Assembly: GCF_004804315.1 (NCBI RefSeq)
Contig: NZ_SRXX01000011.1
Coordinates: 95,536-159,535, forward strand
Direction of reading: 5' to 3'
DNA length: 64,000 bases
Source: Flagellimonas onchidii
GTDB lineage: Bacteria; Bacteroidota; Bacteroidia; Flavobacteriales; Flavobacteriaceae
The notes under the pieces were generated by a model that worked only from the letters and a program-made list of their open reading frames with translations, was not told the DNA's origin and made no database searches. Below, one piece after another: positions 52,570 to 61,185 of this stretch (its first letter is position 1; the number at the start of each line of letters is the position of its first letter). The translations under genes and the position numbers were made by a program.

Positions 52570-55121
52570 TGCATTCCGTTGAAAAACAGTCCAGAGCTGG
52601 ATGGAAATGGCTTTTGAAAATGGCTTGGCGGGATAGTAAGGCCAGTGGAGGTCGTTTATTGCTATTTACTGCCTCTATTATTTTAGGTATCGCTGCTGTG
52701 GTATCCATCCAATCCTTTAGTGATAATTTGGAAGAAAACATTGCCTTGCAATCCAAGACCTTGATGGGCGCGGATTTTGTTATTGACAGCAACCAACCAC
52801 CTAATGAACGGGTAATGGCCATTATAGATTCGCTTGGGGGAGCTGATGGGCGCTCGGTGGGATTTCCGTCAATGGCCGCTTTTCCAAAAAGTGGGGATGC
52901 CAAATTGGTCGGGGTTCGCGGCATTGAAGGGGAATATCCGTTTTATGGGGAACTGGAAACCAAACCCGAAGCGGCAGCCCAAAACTATCAAAAGTCGGGC
53001 GGAGCACTGGTGGACGGAACCCTTATGTTGCAATACGGTTTGAAAGTAGGGGACTCGATTAAACTGGGAAATTCTGTATTTCCGATTCTGGGCACTTTGA
53101 TTTCGTCCCCTGGGACTTCAGGAATAGGCGCTTCTATAGCTCCACCGGTAATAATTCCATACGATGAAGTCGAGGGCACTGGGTTAATTCAAATGGGCAG
53201 TCGTGTAGAATACGATTTTTATTTTGTGGCAGAACCTGAACAAGACTTGGAGGCGTTGGACGAAAAGGTGGACCCTCAACTCGATGTGGAAAACGCGGAC
53301 CTAGATACGCATATCAGTACCGCCGAGCAACTCGGTCGAAGCTATGATAATTTCGGAAAGTTTTTAAACCTGATGGCATTTATTGCGCTCCTTTTGGGGT
53401 GTGTTGGAGTTGCCAGTTCGGTGCATATTCATATAAGGGAAAAATTACGCTCGGTAGCTGTATTAAAGTGTATTGGTGCCACCCGTAAACAGACTTTTTT
53501 GATTTATCTAATACAAGTGGCTGGCATGGGACTGGTTGGCGGTGTGCTCGGTATATTGGGTGGTTTGCTCTTGCAGCAATCCTTTCCGTTGCTGCTGCAA
53601 GGTTTTTTACCGTTTGATGTTCAAGTATCCCTTGTGCCCAACGCAATTTTTTCAGGGCTGATACTGGGGGTATTATTGGCCGTATTATTCGCCTTAATGC
53701 CATTGTTGAATACCTGGTTTGTTTCACCGCTTCAAGTGCTGCGGATTGAGGATAGCGGGAATCAAAAATCACGAAAATTACAATTATGGGTAGTGTTGGG
53801 GATTGTTCTGTTTGTTTTTTCGTTCTCTTTTTGGTTGTTGGAGAGTATTCGATACGCCCTGTATTTTGTGCTTGGCGTCTTGGTCGTTTTTGCTTTATTA
53901 GGAGGAGCTGCCACACTTTTCATGCGGGCCATCAAGAGATATTTTCCAACTTCTTGGGGCTTTACCTCAAGGCAAAGTCTTTTGAACCTGTACCGTCCCA
54001 ATAATCAAACATCGGTACTGATATTGGCCATTGGTGTAGGCACCTTTTTAATCAGCACACTTTATTTTACTAAAGACATTCTTTTGGCTCAGGTTTCTTT
54101 GGAAGCTTCGGAGGATACCCCAAACCTAATTTTGATGGATGTCCAAACCGAAGAAAAACTTGCAGCTGCCCATAGCATTGAAGCGTCGGGGCTAGACGTT
54201 CTCAATAATATCCCCATTATAACCATGCGGGTGCATCAAATTAAAGACCGCCCTGTTCGGGAGCTTATTCTAGATTCCACAGCGACGCAAAATCGATGGG
54301 TTTTGTTTCATGAATTTCGAGTGACGTATCGAGATTCTTTAGTGGCATCAGAACGAACCATAGAGGGTACTTGGCCCCTTGAACGAAAAGAAAATGGAAT
54401 CATTCCCATTTCAATATCGGAGAATGTGGCCGCCGATGCACAGGTGAAATTGGGAGACACCTTGGTGTTTAATGTACAAGGGGTGTTAATGGAAACCCAA
54501 GTGGCCCATCTTCGAGCTTTGGATTGGGCACGAATGCAAATCAACTTTAATATTCTTTTCCCTTCGGGAGTCTTGGAGGAGGCCCCGCAGTTTCATGTGT
54601 TGACGACTAAAGCACCCGATGCGATCAAATCAGCCTCGTTACAACGGGAGCTGGTTCGAAAATTCCCTACGGTATCCATTATCGATTTACGACAAATACT
54701 TACCGTTATTGAAGGTATTCTAAGCAAAATTGCATGGGTCATCAACTTTATGGCGTTTTTTAGTATCCTTACAGGAATCATTGTACTTATAGGCTCGGTC
54801 CGAACCAGCAAATATCAAAGGATAAAGGAAAATGTGCTGTTGCGTACTTTAGGGGCAAAAAGCAAACAGATTCTTCGCATTACGGCCCTTGAATATTTTT
54901 ATTTGGGTCTTTTGGGAGGAGGAATCGGTATTGTGTTATCCCTATTGGGTAGTCTTTTATTGGCGCAGTTCGTTTTCGAGGTCAGTTTTGTGCCATCTAC
55001 GATTCCCTTTTTGGTGGTCCTACCGAGCATTGTAATTCTTGTGCTTCTCATCGGGATGTTAAATAGTAAAAGTGTACTTCGGAACCCTCCTTTGGAGGTG
55101 CTTCGGAAAGAAGGGGGCTGA
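52569..55121 (+). CDS. FtsX-like ABC permease (YbbP-like)
   Basis: 850 residues. One N-terminal helix (about 36-55) precedes a large periplasmic MacB-type domain (about 60-260). Two FtsX domains follow, about 262-400 and 740-845, with motifs MAFIALLLGCVGVASSVHIHI and EKLRSVAVLKCIGATRKQT; the second copy has TSKYQRIKENVLLRTLGAKSKQI. The ten predicted transmembrane segments and size match YbbP. It partners with the ATPase; such systems extract or export lipophilic molecules, but the cargo is unknown. Start ATG at 52569. Confidence 0.9.
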   Translation: MHSVEKQSRAGWKWLLKMAWRDSKASGGRLLLFTASIILGIAAVVSIQSFSDNLEENIALQSKTLMGADFVIDSNQPPNERVMAIIDSLGGADGRSVGFPSMAAFPKSGDAKLVGVRGIEGEYPFYGELETKPEAAAQNYQKSGGALVDGTLMLQYGLKVGDSIKLGNSVFPILGTLISSPGTSGIGASIAPPVIIPYDEVEGTGLIQMGSRVEYDFYFVAEPEQDLEALDEKVDPQLDVENADLDTHISTAEQLGRSYDNFGKFLNLMAFIALLLGCVGVASSVHIHIREKLRSVAVLKCIGATRKQTFLIYLIQVAGMGLVGGVLGILGGLLLQQSFPLLLQGFLPFDVQVSLVPNAIFSGLILGVLLAVLFALMPLLNTWFVSPLQVLRIEDSGNQKSRKLQLWVVLGIVLFVFSFSFWLLESIRYALYFVLGVLVVFALLGGAATLFMRAIKRYFPTSWGFTSRQSLLNLYRPNNQTSVLILAIGVGTFLISTLYFTKDILLAQVSLEASEDTPNLILMDVQTEEKLAAAHSIEASGLDVLNNIPIITMRVHQIKDRPVRELILDSTATQNRWVLFHEFRVTYRDSLVASERTIEGTWPLERKENGIIPISISENVAADAQVKLGDTLVFNVQGVLMETQVAHLRALDWARMQINFNILFPSGVLEEAPQFHVLTTKAPDAIKSASLQRELVRKFPTVSIIDLRQILTVIEGILSKIAWVINFMAFFSILTGIIVLIGSVRTSKYQRIKENVLLRTLGAKSKQILRITALEYFYLGLLGGGIGIVLSLLGSLLLAQFVFEVSFVPSTIPFLVVLPSIVILVLLIGMLNSKSVLRNPPLEVLRKEGG

Positions 55122-55316
55122 TATTGCGAAACTGTGGGCGCCAATTTTTGATGTTCTGCCCAAAAACAGATTCATTTATTTTAGTAAAGCAAGGATGAAG
55201 AAGATAGATTTATAAAACTGAAGTCTTTTTGGGCTGAAATCGGTTTTAAAGAGAATTCCACCTTCTATCATAAAAGCTTGACCCTTATTGGTCCTGCGGT
55301 TTCTGAATGATTACTT

Positions 55317-55670
55317 TTAAGTAAACTTAATTTGAGGGTTTTTAAAAGATGGCCCATGGGTAAACCCTGCTGCTTTGATTGCTGGAGCCAAAACATCAGC
55401 TAGAAATTCTTTTTCTTCAGTATCTAGTTCAAACCACGGAAGTTCATCTACCATGTCAGATATCATAACTAGTTTAACATCACTTGATTCAGAAGATTCG
55501 TTGATTTCCTCCAGTTTTTGAAGAAAACCAATTGTGGAACTCCTTAGGATTTCTATTATTGATTTATCTGAAGGGTTTAAACCACGAGCTTCCCAGTTGG
55601 AATGATTTTCATAAACATCTGATTTCCTTATACTAGTTACTATTTCTTTAAAATCGCCTTCGGTCATCAT
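55317..55670 (-). CDS. Small acidic protein of unknown function
   Basis: 117 residues (ATG 55670 or 55667). Acidic, mostly helical, with EEKEFLADVLAPAIKAAGFTHG near the C-terminus. No signal peptide and no recognised domain. The 41-residue membrane peptide gene ends 2 nt upstream, so these two form a small operon. Confidence 0.6.
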   Translation of the reverse strand: MMTEGDFKEIVTSIRKSDVYENHSNWEARGLNPSDKSIIEILRSSTIGFLQKLEEINESSESSDVKLVMISDMVDELPWFELDTEEKEFLADVLAPAIKAAGFTHGPSFKNPQIKFT

Positions 55671-55672
55671 TT

Positions 55673-55798
55673 TTATTGAACGTTAACATAAATTGAAACA
55701 CCGACAATTATAACAATCATTAAGATAGCAAGTATTATTGCTAACCTAGTATTTCCCTTAATGAACTCTGTAATTAAATCAAGTATTTGCTCTATCAT
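55673..55798 (-). CDS. 41-residue single-helix membrane peptide
   Basis: Start ATG at 55798, stop TAA at 55675-55673. MIEQILDLITEFIKGNTRLA is followed by about 17 hydrophobic residues (IILAILMIVIIVGVSIYV). The ORF is short but has a clear amphipathic N-terminus and one transmembrane helix. It is 2 nt from the next gene and the composition is gene-like. It may be a small membrane regulator or toxin-like peptide; that is speculation. Confidence 0.5.
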   Translation of the reverse strand: MIEQILDLITEFIKGNTRLAIILAILMIVIIVGVSIYVNVQ

Positions 55799-56016
55799 GG
55801 TCTACTTGAACTTTTACAAAAAAACCGTGAGCTGTTTTGCTAAAATTAAAACATCTCTTAAACTGTTAAATAGCAGGCAGTTGCGTCATTTTTTTGTATC
55901 TTTTATCAAAACGTGAAGTTACCAATTTAGGTGTTTTTTGCCTGCAGGTTAGATTTCATCCCAAAAGAACATTAGCGCTGCTGGATTTGGAAATAGTTAA
56001 TCTTACTTTTAAACAT

Positions 56017-56511
56017 ATGATGATTAAGAAAGTTTTTCTGGCCTCTGTGCTGGTGATACTAAGCCTCTTCGTTTTATCCTGTGAGAGCGATGAAAGTGAA
56101 GAAGACGGGATAGATTTTTCCGACTGTTCACTTACGGGATCTAATTTTTCAATATCTGATATAGCCGGAAACTGGACAGCAACACAGGCCAACTTTGATA
56201 TTCCTGGAACTTCAGAACAAATTGATGTGGTTGCAGACGGTGGAACGGTTACGCTCAATGTCCAGACTAATGGCGGATTTACTCTGGTAATTACTGAAAA
56301 TGGATCCGCTAGCGAATCCACAACAGGAGATTTGGCTTTCTGCGAAGGACTATTCACTGTTCGATATGATGATGCCCTAAACGACCCCGAAACTATTCAG
56401 GGGTCACTAAATAATGGTATTTTCACAATCACAGGACCGGTTGAATATGATGTTGATGGAGACGGTAATGAAGATGAAGCTTTTGTAGTTTTGAGATTGC
56501 AAAGAAGCTAA
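56017..56511 (+). CDS. Lipoprotein of unknown function
   Basis: 164 residues from ATG 56017 (or 56020). Signal MMIKKVFLASVLVILSLFVLS with lipid-bearing Cys in LSCESDE. The mature part resembles a lipocalin-like beta sheet (ISDIAGNWTATQANF, FTLVITENGSA, GLFTVRYDD) and carries the acidic DVDGDGNEDEAF, a possible calcium-binding loop, near the C-terminus. It stands alone between small genes. Confidence 0.7.
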   Translation: MMIKKVFLASVLVILSLFVLSCESDESEEDGIDFSDCSLTGSNFSISDIAGNWTATQANFDIPGTSEQIDVVADGGTVTLNVQTNGGFTLVITENGSASESTTGDLAFCEGLFTVRYDDALNDPETIQGSLNNGIFTITGPVEYDVDGDGNEDEAFVVLRLQRS

Positions 56512-56764
56512 ATAACGACGCATCGCCGTAAAAATTTTCCAGACCGGAGCTTAATTTTTGTTTTCGAAAACCGAAAAGAAATTGAAGTGTTCGAATCTGT
56601 TCCAGCTCTTTGTATCCAATTTCAGTATACAGCTTTGGGTAGTTTAATTATATGCTAAAGTTGGGGTTTCCGCATTTCAAGTGCCAAAAGAAAGGAAAGA
56701 CAGCTCAAAAGATGTAGTCATTCCCTAATAAATAGTATATTTCTGACCTCAATACTTTAATACA
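56512..56764. other. Intergenic stretch with no gene seen
   Basis: 253 bases between two exported-protein genes. No ORF with a plausible start and no strong hairpin. A TATATTTC near the end (about 30 nt before the ATG at 56765) is one mismatch from TAnnTTTG and may be the promoter of that gene. Confidence 0.4.
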
Positions 56765-57511
56765 ATGTCCTTGAAGTTAGGAAGAGTACTCATTTTAATT
56801 GTTTCTACCTTTTGCCTTACGACAGCAAGTTCCCAATCAAAAGACATAGTGTATCTTGATGAGGGTTATCAAAAAATATCAAAGTACGAGTTTGACAGAA
56901 AGAGCAATTCCAAACTTTATTATGCCCTTCAATATGATTTGGATACAATCATCTTTAAACGGGTATTTCTAAAGTACTATATGGGTCATTTAGACGCCAC
57001 AGACAAAAACCAACTATTTGCCTTGTTAAAACACCGAAACGGTGTCGATACCTCTAAAACCATATTTGTACATTACAAAGACACCTTACCTTCAATAGAT
57101 AGTTTTCCTGAAAAAGATTCCATAGTCTATTTTAAGAATGGGAAACATAGACATATTGTATCGCATAAGACTTTTGTTAATGGACACCGTAATTGCGAAC
57201 AAAGTGGCTCTACAAAAAAAATTGGCATATACCATTTTTTCAATTTTAACGCAGGCCATCCTATACAAATCGACAAGGTAAAATGGCATCAGGACCATCA
57301 CAGTCTTTTAAGAAAGCTGTTTTACAATAAAAGTGATAACAATCGCAATTGGACCTTGTTGATACATCCTAACGGAGATTTTGTAATCAACAACGGGGCA
57401 TCATACAGCTCAAAAGTGTGGAGAGATTTAAAAAAGCACAAAAACTGGGATACCCATCTAAAAGATTTCACTAGAAGATTTCGTTCCTTAAACAGCTATT
57501 CAGGAAAGTAA
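56765..57511 (+). CDS. Exported protein of unknown function
   Basis: 248 residues with a signal peptide (LIVSTFCLTTASSQ). The rest is rich in His, Lys and Asp (GKHRHIVSHKTFVNGHRNCEQ; KVKWHQDHHSLLRKLF) and ends basic. It is predicted to be mixed alpha/beta. Several His clusters could bind metal. No family recognised. Confidence 0.65.
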   Translation: MSLKLGRVLILIVSTFCLTTASSQSKDIVYLDEGYQKISKYEFDRKSNSKLYYALQYDLDTIIFKRVFLKYYMGHLDATDKNQLFALLKHRNGVDTSKTIFVHYKDTLPSIDSFPEKDSIVYFKNGKHRHIVSHKTFVNGHRNCEQSGSTKKIGIYHFFNFNAGHPIQIDKVKWHQDHHSLLRKLFYNKSDNNRNWTLLIHPNGDFVINNGASYSSKVWRDLKKHKNWDTHLKDFTRRFRSLNSYSGK

Positions 57512-57611
57512 AATGAATAGAAAGATTAGAAGATAGGTTTACATAATTATCGTTTTAATCAATTTTCGCACTCACTTGTTTAAGTCCTTTTCTTACAACA
57601 AAAAATAATAG

Positions 57612-57657
57612 TTACACAACAAACATTTTTTGGTGTAAATAGTTGTTTTTAGTTTTG
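57612..57657 (+). promoter_or_regulatory. Promoter and operator of the 35-codon gene
   Basis: TAGTTTTG (57650-57657) is a perfect TAnnTTTG, with TTTG at 57629-57632, 17 nt upstream, as a -33 element. An inverted repeat TTACAC (57612-57617) / GTGTAA (57633-57638) overlaps the -33. The ATG follows at 57704. Confidence 0.55.
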
Positions 57658-57703
57658 ATATTATTGAATTTTTTCCCAAATTAACACCATTAAAATCAAC
57701 ACC

Positions 57704-57811
57704 ATGGCACCCAGATTAAACCGCGCTTCTATGGACGAAACAGTCCAAGTGTACAGAAACGACTTTTTTACAGGATTTATACTTTTGATCAAAAAGCTTT
57801 TTATGCTTTAA
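57704..57811 (+). CDS. 35-residue small protein
   Basis: ATG at 57704, TAA at 57809-57811. The peptide MAPRLNRASMDETVQVYRND is followed by FFTGFILLIKKLFML, a hydrophilic half with a hydrophobic or amphipathic C-terminal half. It has its own promoter (57612-57657) and a Rho-independent terminator 22 nt after the stop, forming a complete 200-nt unit. It could instead be a structured RNA, but the ORF is clean. Unrecognised. Confidence 0.55.
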   Translation: MAPRLNRASMDETVQVYRNDFFTGFILLIKKLFML

Positions 57812-57832
57812 ACCTATAAAACCTAACTTAAG

Positions 57833-57866
57833 AAAGAGCTGACGAAAGTTTGGCTCTTTTTTTTTT
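57833..57866 (+). terminator. Terminator of the 35-codon gene
   Basis: AAAGAGC (57833-57839) pairs with GCTCTTT (57853-57859) and is followed by a run of T to 57866. The stop codon of the small gene is at 57811. Confidence 0.8.
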
Positions 57867-57895
57867 GCCTTGATTTTCTGTGGTTAAATTTGACC

Positions 57896-58411
57896 ATGGA
57901 ATTATACCTACAGCAATGTACCCTTTCCGACTTGGATTTGCTCGTCAAAATATCCTTGGAGACCTTTGCGGCAGCCTTTGAAAAACACAATGACCCCAGG
58001 GACTTTAGTGACTACGTAACCTCAGCGTTTAACAACCACAAACTGAGTGCTGAGATTCAAAACCCAAACTCTTGGTTCTATTTTGTGAAGCATAATGAGG
58101 AAACCATCGGGTACATAAAATTGAACAGGGGAGAAGCCCAATCCGATATTAAAGATGATAAATCCCTGGAATTGGAGCGTATATATGTTCTTCAACCCTA
58201 TCAGGGAAAGGGAATCGGTCGTTGGATCCTTGAGCAAATAAGACAACTGGCCCTAAAACAGCGAGTAGACTTTATTTGGCTTGGGGTATGGGAAAAAAAC
58301 GAAGCAGCCATTCGGTTTTATCAAAAACATGGCTTTACCAAATTTGGCGCACACCCTTACTACATAGGAAAAGACAAGCAGACCGACTGGTTAATGCGGT
58401 CTGATCTTTAG
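57896..58411 (+). CDS. GNAT-family N-acetyltransferase
   Basis: 171 residues from the ATG at 57896. PaiA/RimI-like GNAT: ELERIYVLQPYQGKGIGRWI is the acetyl-CoA loop, followed by FIWLGVWEKNEAAIRFYQKHGF, the classic GNAT end motif, and DWLMRSDL. Probably acetylates a small amine. The 3' end overlaps the convergent gene at 58391 by 21 bp. Confidence 0.88.
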   Translation: MELYLQQCTLSDLDLLVKISLETFAAAFEKHNDPRDFSDYVTSAFNNHKLSAEIQNPNSWFYFVKHNEETIGYIKLNRGEAQSDIKDDKSLELERIYVLQPYQGKGIGRWILEQIRQLALKQRVDFIWLGVWEKNEAAIRFYQKHGFTKFGAHPYYIGKDKQTDWLMRSDL

Positions 58412-58720
58412 CAGGTTGTCCAAAAAAAGCGTGTCACCCTCGGCCTGGAGCCGAAAAGCAATAGAATTTTCATAAGCGGCATGAACCAAAAGTGAAATAG
58501 CTTGGGCATTGGTCTTGGTCAAGCTGTTGGTTCTGTAAACTACATCTCTAATGGTGGAAAAACTCACATTGCTCCGCAAAGCGATATTGGCATAATCGTC
58601 CTTGGTAACATTTCTACGTAAGATTTTAGATAGTTCTTCACTAATTGGTTTGCCATGTTCTTCTTTGGAAAACATGTTCTCACTGTTGACTACTAGACCG
58701 AAATTTTTGATTGACCCCAT
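58391..58720 (-). CDS. Small protein divergent from an XRE-S24 repressor
   Basis: 109 residues. Sequence contains EELSKILRRNVTKDDYANIA, then LRSNVSFSTIRDVVYR with helix-turn-helix-like spacing, so a DNA-binding role is plausible, although no named family is recognised. It is divergent from the XRE-S24 repressor (start 58867) with a 146-bp region containing the operator. Gene pairs of this kind occur in phage immunity loci, but no other phage genes are near. Confidence 0.55.
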   Translation of the reverse strand: MGSIKNFGLVVNSENMFSKEEHGKPISEELSKILRRNVTKDDYANIALRSNVSFSTIRDVVYRTNSLTKTNAQAISLLVHAAYENSIAFRLQAEGDTLFLDNLLKIRPH

Positions 58721-58776
58721 ACTGAAGATTTTTTAGGTGTTCGTGAATTTATCTCTTGAGGTCGAATCCTATTTTC

Positions 58777-58803
58777 TATATTTGGTCTGTAACCCAATTA
58801 CAG
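58777..58803 (+). promoter_or_regulatory. Promoter and palindromic operator of the XRE-S24 gene
   Basis: TATATTTG (58777-58784) is a perfect TAnnTTTG, with TTG at 58756-58758 as a -33 element. CTGTAA (58787-58792) / TTACAG (58798-58803) is a perfect 17-bp palindrome, lying at the expected transcription start, as for an autorepressor. Confidence 0.6.
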
Positions 58804-58866
58804 ATATAAATAGTCTTGCTGCGCAAATCAAAAATACGAAAATAATTACATATATCTAAGAAAAGC

Positions 58867-59565
58867 ATGCGAACGATTAAGCAGTTAAGAAAAAATATGG
58901 GTATCAGTCAGACGCTTTTGGCCGAAGCAGTGGGGGTTAGTCTACGTACCATTCAAAATTATGAACAGCAAGGCGCCAGCATTCCATCCAAAAATCTATC
59001 TAAAATTGCCTCTTACTTTGATTTAAGTGTGACTGAATTATATCTGCAAGAGGAAAATGAACCATATACGGAAAAGAAAACCTTTATAAGAAACGGTTGT
59101 ACCTTCTACCCTTTGGATGATACCAAACATTTTGTTCGGGTGCCCTTGATCCTCATTGAGCGGCAAGAGAAATATATCGAAAGTTTAGCTGAAAGCCGAT
59201 TGGGCAACAGTCCATTTAAGACAGCTTTTGTTATCGACTTTTTAGATGAAGACCCACATAAGGCATTTGAAGTTTCCGGAGACTCCATGAACGATGGGAG
59301 CATTGATGCCATTCCCAACAAAGCCATTGTATTGGGAATTAAAATAAAAAAGGAAAGCTTTACCAAAGAAAACAATGTGATGGTCGGTAAACCTTATGTT
59401 CTGGTTTGTACCGACAGGATTATTTGCAAAAAAATCATTGATTTTGATACCTTAAAAAAGACCCTTCGGTGCCAAAATTTAAATACCTCTCCTGAATATC
59501 AAGATTTCGATGTGGCTATGGAGGACGTGTTGGAGGTTTTTAGAATCGCCAAAAAACAATTTTAA
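58867..59565 (+). CDS. XRE helix-turn-helix repressor with S24 (LexA-like) domain
   Basis: 232 residues. Residues 5-58 are an XRE helix-turn-helix (MGISQTLLAEAVGVSLRTIQ). Residues about 115-225 resemble the S24/LexA-type C-terminal domain with FEVSGDSMNDGSI; Ser140 sits in the GDSM nucleophile position. A later KK pair (ICKKI) is a candidate for the catalytic Lys. I see no Ala-Gly cleavage site between the domains. It resembles phage CI-type or SOS-linked repressors. The promoter overlaps a palindrome (58787-58803), so it is likely autoregulated. Confidence 0.83.
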   Translation: MRTIKQLRKNMGISQTLLAEAVGVSLRTIQNYEQQGASIPSKNLSKIASYFDLSVTELYLQEENEPYTEKKTFIRNGCTFYPLDDTKHFVRVPLILIERQEKYIESLAESRLGNSPFKTAFVIDFLDEDPHKAFEVSGDSMNDGSIDAIPNKAIVLGIKIKKESFTKENNVMVGKPYVLVCTDRIICKKIIDFDTLKKTLRCQNLNTSPEYQDFDVAMEDVLEVFRIAKKQF

Positions 59566-59567
59566 CC

Positions 59568-60713
59568 TTAGATTTTATTTAAAATCTCGGCAGCCCTGTC
59601 CAGCACATCATTGGTCTTTGCAAAACAAAAGCGAAGGAACTTTTGATTATAAGCTTCATTACAGAAAACGGAAACCGGAATGCTGGCCAGTTGATGTTCT
59701 TTGATCAATCGTTCTGCGAAAACCGTATCGTTTTCATCCGTGATATTGGAATATTCCAACAATTGAAAATACGTTCCCGATGAAGGGATCATTTGGAACC
59801 TGGAGTCCTTAATCGCATCCAAAAAGTAATCTCGTTTTTTTTGATAGAAGGCATTCAGCTCCAAGTAATGTTTGGGTTCCTTTAAGTATTGGGCCAAGGC
59901 CATTTGAAGGGCATGACTCACAGAAAATATATTGAACTGGTGTACCTTTCGGAATTCTTTCATTAAATGCTCTGGCCCGGCACAATATCCCATTTTCCAA
60001 CCGGTGGCATGAAAGGTCTTGCCAAAGGAAGAGCAGATCATACTTCTTGAGGCCAAATCAGAATATTTCGCTACGCTCTCATGCCCTTTGCCATCAAAAA
60101 CAATGTGCTCATATACTTCATCACTTAATAAAATAATATCTGTTCCTCTCAAGATTTCCTGAAGACGGAGCATATCATCTGCTGACCAAATCGTACCCGT
60201 TGGGTTATGTGGAGTGTTAATGACCACCATTCTGGTTTTTGATGAGATTGCGGCTTTAAAAACATCCCAATTCATTTTAAAATTATTTCCCTCAAGCTCT
60301 ACGGGGATTACTTTTCCTCCGTAAAGCTCAATGGAAGGCTCATAACTGTCATAAGCTGGTTTTAGCACAATTACTTCATCACCCTTTTGCACAAAGGCTG
60401 AAACAGTGGTAAAAATGGCTTGGGTGGCCCCAGAAGTAATGATTATTTCTGATTCGGGATGGTAATGCGTCCCGTATAAGGTCTCAATCTTTTGCGAGAT
60501 CATTTCCCTAAGGGAAAACACACCGGGCATAGGCGCATATTGGTTGTATCCTTCCTTGTAGGCCTCGCCCACCAGTTTTAAAAGGTCAGGGTTAGGGTCA
60601 AAATTAGGAAACCCCTGAGATAGATCTATAGCATCATGTTGCCTAGCCAATGCTCCAATAGTAGTAAATATGGTAGTGCCTACATTAGGCAACTTGGATT
60701 CAATTATATTCAT
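59568..60713 (-). CDS. Methionine/kynurenine-type aminotransferase (class I PLP)
   Basis: 381 residues from the ATG at 60713. Fold-type I aminotransferase of the KAT/YbdL methionine-aminotransferase branch: LSQGFPNFDPNPDLL, GYNQYAPMPGVFSLREMI, VINTPHNPTGTIW, the Asp in ILLSDEVYEHIVFDG, the PLP Lys in SMICSSFGKTFHATGWKMGY, and FLRFCFAK with the carboxylate-binding Arg. Converts a 2-oxoacid and an amino acid using PLP; substrate choice is inferred from family. The start lies within the end of the vsr gene (14-nt overlap). Confidence 0.9.
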   Translation of the reverse strand: MNIIESKLPNVGTTIFTTIGALARQHDAIDLSQGFPNFDPNPDLLKLVGEAYKEGYNQYAPMPGVFSLREMISQKIETLYGTHYHPESEIIITSGATQAIFTTVSAFVQKGDEVIVLKPAYDSYEPSIELYGGKVIPVELEGNNFKMNWDVFKAAISSKTRMVVINTPHNPTGTIWSADDMLRLQEILRGTDIILLSDEVYEHIVFDGKGHESVAKYSDLASRSMICSSFGKTFHATGWKMGYCAGPEHLMKEFRKVHQFNIFSVSHALQMALAQYLKEPKHYLELNAFYQKKRDYFLDAIKDSRFQMIPSSGTYFQLLEYSNITDENDTVFAERLIKEHQLASIPVSVFCNEAYNQKFLRFCFAKTNDVLDRAAEILNKI

Positions 60714-61185
60714 CAACGGAATGCCTTTTTAATGATTCAAATACTTTTTGAAGGCAATCATCAAGATGCTCTTTTACCTCACTTTCCCAAAACCGGAATA
60801 CCGTATAGCCCAATGCGTCCAATGCAGCATTGACTTCTTGATCGCGTTGGATATTTCGTTCAATTTTCGGAATCCAGAATTCGCGATTGGTCTTGATTCT
60901 TTGTTTGCGTTCTTCCCAATTATACCCATGCCAGAATTCACCATCAATAAAAATCACGGTTTTGTGTTTTTTTAGTACAATGTCTGGTTTACCAATGAGT
61001 TTTTTATAATCGATGCGATATCGATAGCCGGCAGCCCAAAGGGCTTTTCGAAATGCAAGTTCAGGTTTGGTGTTTTTCCCACGAATCTTACCCATAATCT
61101 TAGATCGCTCTGGGGTGGTATGAAATCCGGATTCTTCATTAAATCGGGGGACTTTGATTCGTTCTTCTGGGTATTTTTTTGGCAT
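60700..61185 (-). CDS. Very short patch repair endonuclease Vsr
   Basis: 161 residues. Vsr nicks at T:G mismatches that arise from deaminated 5-methylcytosine. Family opening VPRFNEESGFHTTPERSKIM and GKIRGKNTKPELAFRKALWA; catalytic Asp in IGKPDIVLKKHKTVIFIDGE, then FWHGYNWEERKQRI with the zinc/DNA-contacting region, and LGYTVFRFWESEV. No DNA cytosine methyltransferase lies beside it. Its N-terminus overlaps the end of the upstream regulator gene by 47 bp. The aminotransferase overlaps its end. Confidence 0.9.
   Translation of the reverse strand: MPKKYPEERIKVPRFNEESGFHTTPERSKIMGKIRGKNTKPELAFRKALWAAGYRYRIDYKKLIGKPDIVLKKHKTVIFIDGEFWHGYNWEERKQRIKTNREFWIPKIERNIQRDQEVNAALDALGYTVFRFWESEVKEHLDDCLQKVFESLKRHSVDEYN

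Noticed and set aside
58391..59565. Prophage or integrative element
   Set aside because: Only a repressor-like gene and a small protein are present; no integrase, structural genes or att-type repeats are seen nearby.
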